In this document: positions 56,165 through 64,000 of the stretch, piece after piece
Layout of the letters: each line of letters opens with the position of its first letter
How positions within the stretch are numbered: position 1 is the stretch's first letter
Program-made: the position numbers and the translations under genes
The notes under the pieces: generated by a model
The model's input: only the letters and a program-made list of their open reading frames with translations
What the model was told of the DNA's origin: nothing
Database searches by the model: none
From: Aplectana chamaeleonis
Taxonomy: Eukaryota; Nematoda; Chromadorea; Rhabditida; Cosmocercidae
Assembly: GCA_029168955.1 (NCBI GenBank)
Contig: JAPDOI010000296.1
Span: 124,001-188,000, forward strand
Reading direction: 5' to 3'
Length of the DNA stretch: 64,000 nt

Positions 56165-59100
56165 TGCACACCCCCACTGATGACCTGCACACTTTCTCTG
56201 AGGTCCTGCACACTCCCACTGATGTCCTTTACATTTAATGTAAGGTCCTGCACGTTCCAACTGATGGCCTGCACGCTTTCTATGAGATCCTGCACACTGC
56301 CACTGGTGTCTTGCACACTTTCTCTGAGGTCCTGCACGCTCCCGCTGATGTCCTGCACACTCCCACTGATATACTGCACACTCCCACTGATGTCCTGCAC
56401 ATTCCCACTGATGTCTTGCACACTTTCTCTGAGGTCCTGCACGCTCCCACTGATGTCCTTTACATTTAATGTAGGGTCCTGCACACTCCCACTGATGGCC
56501 TGCACACTTTCTCTGAGGTCCTGCACACTCCCACTGATGCCCTTTACATTTAATGTAAGGTCCTGCACGTTCCAACTGATGGCCTGCACGCTTTCTATGA
56601 GATCCTGAACACTCCCACTGGTGTCTTGCACACTTTCTCTGAGGTCCTGCACGCTCCCGCTGATGTCCTGCACACTCCCACTGATAAACTGCACACTCCC
56701 ACTGATGTCCTAAACACTCCCACTGATGTCTTGCACACTTTCTCTGAGGTCCTGCACGCTCCCACTGATGTCCTTTACATTTAATGTAGGGTCCTGCAAG
56801 TTCCAACTGATGTCCTGCACACTCCCACTGATGGCCTGCACACTTTCTCTGAGGTCCTGCACACTCCCACTGATGCCCTTTACATTTAATGTAAGGTCCT
56901 GCACGTTCCAACTGATGGCCTGCACGCTTTCTATGAGATCCTGAACACTCTCACTGATGTCTTGCACACTTTCTCTGAGGTCCTGCACGCTCCCACTGAT
57001 GTCCTGCACACTACCACTGATAAACCGCACACCCCACTGATGTCCTGCACACTCCCACTGATGTCTTGCACACTTTCTCTGAGGTCCTGCAAGCTCCCAC
57101 TGATGTTCTGCACATTTAATGATGTCCTGCAAGTTCCAACTGATGTCCTGCACACTCCCACTGATGTCCTGCACACTTTCTCTGAGGTCCTGCACACTCC
57201 CACTGATGTCCTTTACATTTAATGTAAGGTCCTGCACGTTCCAACTGATGTCCTGCACGCTCCCACTGACATCCTGCACCTCCCACTGATGTCCTGCACA
57301 CTCCACTGATGTCTTGCACACTTTCTCTGAGGTCCTGCACGCTCCCACTGATGTTCTGTACACTGCAACTGATGTCCTGCACGCTCCCACTGATGTCTTG
57401 CACACACTTTCTCTGAGGTCCTGCAAGCTCCCACTGATGTTCTGCACACTCCCACTGATGTCCTGCACACTCCCACTGATGTCCTGTACGGCTCCCACTG
57501 ATGTCTTGCACACTTTCTCTGAGATCCCTGCACAGCTCCCGACTGATGTTCTGCCCACTCCCACTGATGTCCTGCCCACTCCCACTGATGTCTTGCACAC
57601 TTTCTCTGAGGTCCTGCAAGCTCCCACTGATGTTCTGCACACTCCCACTGATGTCCTTCACGCTCCCACTGATATCCTGCACACTCCCACCGATGTCCTG
57701 CCCGCTCCCACTGATATCCTGCACACCCCCACTGATGTCCTTTACATTTAATGTAGGGTCCTGCACGTTCCAACTGATGTCCTGCACGCTCCCACTGACA
57801 TCCTGCACACTCCCACTGATGTCCTGCACACTCCCACTGATGTCTTGCACACTTTCTCTGAGGTCCTGCACGCTCCCACTGATGTTCTGCACACTGCAAC
57901 TGATGTCCTGCACGCTCCCACTGATGTCTTGCACACTTTCTCTGAGGTCCTGCACGCTCCCACTGATGTTCTGCACACTCCCACTGATGTCCTGCACACT
58001 CCCACTGATGTCCTGCACGCTCCCACTGATGTCTTGCACACTTTCTCTGAGGTCCTGCACGCTCCCACTGATGTTCTGCACACTGCCACTGATATCCTGC
58101 ACACTCCCACTGATGTCCTGCACACTCCCACTGATGTCTTGCACACTTTCTCTGAGGTCCTGCTCATTCCCACAGATGTTCTGCGCACTCCCACTAATGT
58201 CCTGCACGATCCCACTGATATCCTGCACACACCCCACTGATGTCATTTACATTTAATGTAGGGTCCTGCACGTTCCAACTTATGTCCTGCACACTCCCAC
58301 TGATGTCCTGCACGCTCCGACTGATATCCTGCACACCCCCACTGATGTCCTTTACATTTAATGTAGGGTCCTGCAAGTTCCAACTGATGTCCTGCACACT
58401 CCCACTGATGGCCTGCACACTTTCTATGAGGTCCTGCACATTCCCACTGATGTTCTGCACACTCCCACTGATGTCCTGCAAGTTCCAACTGATGTCCTGC
58501 ACACTCCCACTGATGTCTTGCACACTTTCTCTGAGGTCCTGCACGCCCCCGCTGATGTCCTGCACGCTCCCACTGATATACTGCACACTCCCACTGATGT
58601 CTTGCACACTTTCTCTGAGGTCCTGCAAGCTCCCACTGATGTTCTGCACACTCCCACTGATGTCCTGCACACTCCCACTGATGTCTTGCACACTTTCTCT
58701 GAGGTCCTGCAAGCTCCCACTGATGTTCTGCACACTCCCACTGATGTCCTGCACACTCCCACTGATGTCTTGCACACTTTCTCTGAGGTCCTGCAAGCTC
58801 CCACTGATGTTCTGCACACTCCCACTGATGTCCTGCACACTCCCACTGATGTCTTGCACACTTTCTCTGAGGTCCTGCAAGCTCCCACTGATGTTCTGCA
58901 CACTCCCACTGATGTCCTGCACACTCCCACTGATGTCTTGCACACTTTCTCTGAGGTCCTGCAAGCTCCCACTGATGTTCTGCACACTCCACTGATATCC
59001 TGCACACTGCCTCCCACTGATGTCTTGCACACTTTCTCTGAGGTCCTGCAAGCTCCCACTGATGTTCTGCACACTCCCACTAATGTCCTGCACCCTCCCA

Positions 59101-61730
59101 CTGATATCCTGCACTCTCCCACTGATGTTCTGCACACTCCCACTGATGTCCTGCACACTCCACTGATGTCCTGCACTCCCACTGATGTCTTGCACACTTT
59201 CTGAGGTCCTGCAAGCTCCCACTGATGTTCTGCACACTCCCACTGATGTCCTGCACACTCCCACTGATGTCTTGCACACTTTCTCTGAGGTCCTGCAAGC
59301 TCCCACTGATGTTCTGCACACTCCCACTGATGTCCTGCACACTCCCACTGATGTCTTGCACACTTTCTCTGAGGTCCTGCAAGCTCCCACTGATGTTCTG
59401 CACATTCCCACTGATATCCTGCGCACTCCCACTGATGTCCTGCACACTCCCACTGATGTTTTGCACACTTTCTCTGAGGTCCTGCAAGCTCCCACTGATG
59501 TTCTGCACACTCCCACTGATGTCTTGCACACTTTCTCTGAGGTCCGGCAAGCTCCCACTGATGTTCTGCACACTCCCACTGATGTCCTGCACACTCCCAC
59601 TGATGTCCTTCACGCTCCCACTGATATCCTGCACACTCCCACCGATGTCCTGCCCGCTCCCACTGATATCCTGCACACCCCCACTGATGCCCTTTACATT
59701 TAATGTAGGGTCCTGCACGTTCCAACTGATGTTCTGCACACTCCCACTGATAGCCTGCACACTTTCTATGAGGTCCTGCACATTCCCACAGATGTTCTGC
59801 ACACTCCCACTTATGTCCTGCACGCTCCCACTGATATCCTGCACACCCCCCACTGATGTCCTGCACGCTCCCACTGATATCCTGCACACGCCCACTGATG
59901 TCCTTTACATTTAATGTAGGGTCCTGCACGTTCCAACTGATGTCCTGCACACTCCCACTGATGGCCTGCACACTTTCTATGAGGTCCTGCACATTCTCAC
60001 TGATGTTTTGCACACTCCCACTTATGTCCTGCACGCTCCCACTGATATCCTGCACACCCCCACTGATGTCCTTTACATTTCCTGTATGGTCCTGCACGTT
60101 CCAACTGATGTTCTGCACACTCCCACTTATGTCCTGCACGCTCCCACTGATATCCTGCACACCCCCACTGATGTCCTTTACATTTACTGTAGGGTCCTGC
60201 AAGTTCCAACTGATGTCCTGCACACTCCCACTGATGGCCTGCACACTTTCTATGAGGTCCTGCACATTCTCACTGATGTTTTGCACATTCCCACTTATGT
60301 CCTTTACATTTAATGTAGGGTCCTGCACGTTCCAACTGATGTCCTGCACACTCCCACTGATGGCCTGCACACTTTCTATGAGGTCCTGCACGCTCCCACT
60401 GGATGTTCTGCGCACGCACCCCACCGATGATATACACACTCCCACTTCCAACCGATGTCCTGCACTCCCACCTGATGAGGTCCTGGCACATCCCCACTGA
60501 TATCCTGCACACCCCACGTGATGTCCTGCACACGCCCACCGGGATGTCCTTTACATTTACTGTAGGGTCCTGCACGTTCCAACTGATGTTCTGCACACTC
60601 CCACTGATGTCCTTCACGCTCCCACTGATATCCTGCACACTCCCACCGATGTCCTGCACGCTCCCACTGATATCCTGCACACCCCCACTGATGCCCTTTA
60701 CATTTAATGTAGGGTCCTGCACGTTCCAACTGATGTTCTGCACACTCCCACTGATACCCTGCACACTTTCTATGAGGTCCTGCACATTCCCACAGATGTT
60801 CTGCACACTCCCACTTATGTCCTGCACGCTCCCACTGATATCCTGCACACCCCCCACTGATGTCCTGCACGCTCCCACTGATATCCTGCACACGCCCACT
60901 GATGTCCTTTACAATTAATGCAGGATACTGCACGTTCCACCTGATGTCCTGCACACTCGCAGTGATGGCCTGCTCTCTTTCTATGAGGTCCTGCACATTC
61001 TCACTGATGTTTTGCACACTCCCACTTATGTCCTGCACGCTCCCACTGATATCCTGCACACCCCCACTGATGTCCTTTACATTTACTGTAGGGTCCTGCA
61101 CGTTCCAACTGATGTCCTGCACACTCCCACTGATGTCCTGCACGCTCCCACTGATATCCTGCACACTCCCACTGATGTCCTTTACATTTAATGTAGGGTC
61201 CTGCACGTTCCAACTGATGTCCTGCACACTCCCACTGATGGCCTGCACACTTTCTATGAGGTCCTGCACATTCCCACTGATATCCTGCACACTCCCACTG
61301 ATGTCCTTTACATTTAATGTAGGGTCCTGCACGTTCCAACTGATGTCCTGCACACTCCCACTGATGGCCTGCACACTTTCTATGAGGTCCTGCACATTCC
61401 CACTGATATCCTGCACACTCCCACTGATGTCCTGCACGCTCCCACTCATATCCTGCACACTCCCACTGATGTCCTTCACATTTAATGTAGGGTCCTGCAC
61501 GTTCCAACTGATGTCCTGCACACTCCCACTGATGGCCTGCACACTTTCTATGAGGTCCTGCACATTCCCACTGATATCCTGCACACTCCCACTGATGTCC
61601 TGCACACTCCCACTGATGTCTTTCACACTTTCTCTGAGGTCCTGCAAGCTCCCACTGATATCCTGCACACTCCCACTGATGTCCTGCACGCTCCCACTGA
61701 TATCCTGCACACCCCCACACTCCTACTAGG
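56165..61730. repeat. Satellite C: 21-bp monomers in several higher-order units
   Basis: About 265 monomers of 21 bp, mostly (G)TCCTGCACACTCCCACTGAT-like. Named variants recur in order: one with TTTCTCTGAG, one with GCAAGCTCCC, one starting GTTCTGC, one with TTTACATTTAATGTAGG, one with CACGTTCCAACTGAT, one with TTTCTATGAG. At 58600-59000 four of these form a near-perfect 84-bp unit repeated five times. At 61200-61560 units of 6 and 8 monomers (126 and 168 bp; landmark GGCCTGCAC at 61240, 61366, 61534) occur. Occasional single-base indels change the reading frame. The minus strand gives heptads (VQDISGS, VQDLRES, VQNISGS, VQDPTLN, VKDISGS); the longest stop-free minus frame is 697 codons (58424-60517), but it crosses several frame changes. 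The right edge (61700-61830) decays gradually. Confidence 0.95.
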
Positions 61731-61880
61731 GTCCCGCAAACGTTATGCGGCGACTTACGTCACTCCCACTGAGGTCCCGCACAGTTTCTACGGCGTTCTG
61801 CGCACTCGTGAGTCACCCCGTGCGGCGTTCCGAAAAGCACTTCCGACTTCGCCGTAATGATTGAAGCGTTGCCCTATCTC

Positions 61881-62325
61881 AGGCCCCGGTCAGAGTTGGT
61901 GCTATTTGCACCTGTAACCCACCGATTTCCCCCAAGTCCCCCCAACACCCACCCGGTCGATACGTATGAACAAAATGATGGGGTGAGGTTGAGAAAATCG
62001 CTCGGTGTATCCAACTAGATATGACGATGATTACGTGGCCAACAAGATTGCACCTGTTCAGAGAAATATGGAAGGAGTGTATAGTGAAGAAACGGAGGTA
62101 GCAGTAAGGTTAGCTCTCTAGTGATACGCAATGTTTTATCATAGGTCCGCCCACCCGGTGATTTTCTCATCCGCCGTCATCCATGTATTGCATGGATATC
62201 GACCGCGTCGGATACACCGTGTGATTCTCTCAACCTCACTCCATCATTTCAATCATACGTATCGACCGGGTGGGTGTTGGGGGGTGTTGGAGGGATACAC
62301 CGGGTGATTTTTGCATCCCATTTCT
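61881..62325. mobile_element. Palindromic element related to 50264-50930, truncated right
   Basis: Begins AGGCCCCGGTCAGAGTTGG, like the end of the 50264 family. An inverted pair (about 61929-62013 against 62208-62286) contains ACCCACCCGGTCGATACGTA, ATGATGGGGTGAGGTTGAGA and CGGTGTATCC. The GTCGATACGTATG box is shared with the other copy. The expected right terminus is missing and a hairpin repeat follows. Confidence 0.7.
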
Positions 62326-62358
62326 AATTGTGGTGAGCGCGAAGCACTCACCACAATT
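62326..62358. repeat. AATTGTGGTGAGCGC hairpin
   Basis: 15-bp arms with one mismatch around the loop GAA. Third copy of the GGTGAGCGC hairpin repeat. Confidence 0.9.
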
Positions 62359-62497
62359 GGTTTGATTCGCCATCGCGCAAGTCCCTGATCTCAGTATCAG
62401 GGTCCAGAGTAAACGTAGAAAGTCCGTTCTTTTTGCATTCAATATACTTTAGAAAGTTGAATAACTCTTCAAAAAATCGTCCGGAATGGTTACTTAA

Positions 62498-62981
62498 AGG
62501 CAGTGTTCACGATAATCTTCGATTTTGAGATTAATCGCTAAATCGATTGTTTGGCCCGCGAGTAGAACTGAAATGACGAAGAAACCGAGAAAAACGCACC
62601 AGAAGGGCACGAAATCCTCAAGTATCAGCCCGCCTCTTAAGTATCAATGGAACTGTTCGTTGCGACAATGAAATCTTTTGTGGACCCGTCTTTTGCAAAT
62701 CTCCATTCTGTGTTGCTCCGTTTTTTTCTTCGGGCCCTAACTAATACTATTTTGCCCAAAATATTCTTCCATTTTCGATTAGTCCCATCTTTATCCGGTG
62801 ACAACCACCGTGAACATGTTCATACAACTGGACAACTAGTCCAGGCCAGAGATTAATGTCACTGAAATAAGACGTTTTAGTGCGTTTCTCGCCGCTTCTT
62901 CGCGATTTTGGTAATACTTGGTTGCCAACGCATTGTTTTGAGTGGAAAACTTGGAAACGACAATCATCGTGAACACTGCCT
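62498..62981. mobile_element. AGGCAGTGTTCACGAT MITE, copy g (best preserved)
   Basis: 484 bp between TTAA at 62494-62497 and 62982-62985. The ends AGGCAGTGTTCACGATAATC and the reversed AGGCAGTGTTCACGATGATT form the inverted repeats. The interior includes GAGATTAATCGCTAAATCG, a GGTAGAACTGAAATGACGAAG-like box, GGTGACAACCACCGTGAAC and TGTCACTGAAATAAGACG. A 69-codon frame is present but the copies do not conserve it. Confidence 0.9.
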
Positions 62982-62999
62982 TTAAGATTCGAGAAAAGT

Positions 63000-63215
63000 T
63001 GTCAAAACCACGTGATTTTGGTTGAAAAAATGGTTCATCTCCTTTTTTTCAGTTGGCATACACGATCTTGTTGGAACACTTATCGTTGAGCTAGAAAGCT
63101 TATTTTTGACCAGAAAGTTGGTTATGATTGCGCCTAGCTCCTGTCAAAATTCGAAGTTTGTAGCTCAATTTTTGTGGAACCTCAAAATTGAGGGTCAAGA
63201 AAGACAAAAACACGT
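63000..63215 (+). repeat. Dispersed repeat, related to 33985-34165
   Basis: CAGTTGGCATACACGATCTTG, AGCTTATTTTTGACCAGAAAG and CCTCAAAATTGAGGGTCAAG match the minus strand at 33985-34165 in order. A 77-codon frame here is not conserved in the relative. Confidence 0.6.
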
Positions 63216-63225
63216 AAGCATTCCT

Positions 63226-63504
63226 GGGGTGGCATGCACGTACGCGGCGGGTTAGGTTGGGGTTAGGCAGGGTTGGGAGCGTCGGCGCGTTTGATGATAG
63301 CAGCGCGAGGGCTAAGAGGGGGTTAGGCTAGCACTGAAAAATCGTTCCCTCGCAAACCCTACGTAGGAGGGTGGGGCAGCCGAAACCCCGTTGAGACCCC
63401 AACTATTGATTATCTCCAGCCTTCGCACAGCAATGATCAAACGCGCCGACGCCCCAAACCCTGCCTAACCCCAACCTAACCCGTCGCGTACGTGCATGCC
63501 GCCC
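63226..63504. mobile_element. Palindromic element with GGTTAGGTTGGGGTTAGG arms
   Basis: The arms 63226-63299 and 63432-63504 are inverted copies (about 73 bp, few mismatches) with GGCATGCACGTACGC at the outside and GGCGCGTTTGAT at the inside. The arms look telomere-like but are not arrays. It directly abuts the next foldback arm. Confidence 0.85.
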
Positions 63505-64000
63505 CTGAAAGTTTAGGTTCCTGGAAAAAGTAAAGATTTGGCATGGCCGTTTTGGATTGAAATCATTTGGGGGGGCACTCATGAAAATGAAATGATTCAT
63601 CCATGAAAATGAAAATTTGGGCTGATATCATATGCCTGATAGCGTTATCAGTAATTGTTTTCGTGGAGACTCCATGGAAATACTTCGACTTCTGAAAGCT
63701 ATATCATTCATTCTCCAACTGAATCCTGAGTGCTCCCCCCCTTAGCGGTGTCATACCGCCATTTTTTCGAAAACTTAGAAATATACTCCGTTAAAAAGGG
63801 AAGGTAAAAAAATGGAAAAAGTTTTGAAATATTCCTGAGAACGATTTGGCGTAGAATAATTTTATTTTTGGGGAATGTAGTGAAATAGTTTAAAGTATGA
63901 TTTGGCAGTCAAGTTTGAACCAACTATTGACAAGAGTTGTGCAAAACGAGAGATCGCATTGCATGAGCTTATCCGTAGAACATATCGAAGCTAAATCACG
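63503..64000 (+). mobile_element. Foldback arm of the GATTTGGC family, cut by window end
   Basis: Starts CCTGAAAGTTTAGGTTCCTGG as at 52636 and continues through GATTTGGCATGGCC, ACTCCGTTAAAAAGGGAAGG, ATTTGGCAGTCAAG and GAACATATCGAAGCTAAATC. A smaller element interrupts it after the first 50 bp. The other arm lies beyond the window. Confidence 0.85.
63569..63741. mobile_element. Small insertion with GGGGGGGCACTCA ends
   Basis: GGGGGGGCACTCA at the left and TGAGTGCTCCCCCCC at the right are inverted (one extra base). Interrupts the foldback arm relative to the 52636 copy. The precise borders may be wider (about 63550-63762), since CGGTGTCATACCGCC flanks the right side. Confidence 0.65.

Noticed and set aside
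58424..60517. 697-codon minus-strand frame as a giant coiled-coil protein
   Set aside because: The frame passes from VQDISGS to AGHQWEC to CRTSVGV type repeats, which are the three frames of one monomer, so single-base indels occur inside it.
63226..63504. Telomere or interstitial telomeric repeat (TTAGGC)
   Set aside because: GGTTAGGTTGGGGTTAGGC occurs once in each inverted arm, not as a tandem array; it is part of a palindromic element.

Overview
The window reads as repeat-dominated, non-genic DNA from a eukaryote, most likely a nematode. This is an inference. It rests on a decayed Tc1-like transposase pseudogene, a mariner-like transposase copy, many short foldback and MITE-like elements with TA or TTAA target duplications, an endonuclease/reverse-transcriptase LINE, and AT-rich intervals with worm-style splice-like signals. 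There is no prokaryotic gene organisation, no operon and no rRNA. I found no gene that is convincingly intact; the open frames that look longest are by-products of stop-free tandem arrays.

Layout. (1) 1-13319 is a GC-rich satellite of 68/70-bp units that runs off the left edge and stops abruptly. (2) 13.3-22.5 kb is AT-rich and holds several MITEs, a 71-bp tandem repeat, a cluster of GCAGCATAT-type palindromes and one possible exon. (3) 22530-28421 is a set of three concentric elements with hAT-type ends. Each has CAGGG-type inverted ends and flanking 8-bp duplications (6, 7 and 7 of 8 bases matching), so the oldest contains the middle one, which contains the youngest. (4) 28.4-29.2 kb has a tRNA-like sequence and a foldback element. 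29.2-33.5 kb is a nearly full-length but dead LINE with ORF1, endonuclease, reverse transcriptase and an (AAACA)n tail. (5) 33.5-36.8 kb has a 120-bp tandem repeat, a foldback element with two apparently identical 242-bp arms, and two TTAA-flanked MITEs placed head to tail on one shared TTAA.

(6) 36783-40470 is satellite A, built of 21-bp monomers arranged first as an 84-bp (4-mer) and then as a 756-bp (36-mer) higher-order repeat. (7) 40.5-51.1 kb is mixed: a possible exon, a GGN microsatellite, a TATCCGAT-rich element, small MITEs, a decayed Tc1-type transposase, a mariner element with broken transposase, and a palindromic element. (8) 51168-51358 is a short, diverged relict of the 21-bp family (block B). 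(9) 52632-56150 is one foldback element whose centre is filled by several TTAA-type MITEs, one of which carries two further nested insertions. (10) 56165-61730 is satellite C, again 21-bp monomers but with different higher-order units. (11) 61.8-64 kb is more foldback and MITE sequence.

The most notable structure is the 21-bp satellite family, present in three separate blocks. Its minus strand reads as heptads VQD(I/L/P/V)xxx with hydrophobic residues in coiled-coil a/d spacing. The two deeply nested transposon complexes come next, because their insertion order can be read directly. The genes do not form a pathway; the region is best read as a dense, repeatedly invaded heterochromatin-like segment.
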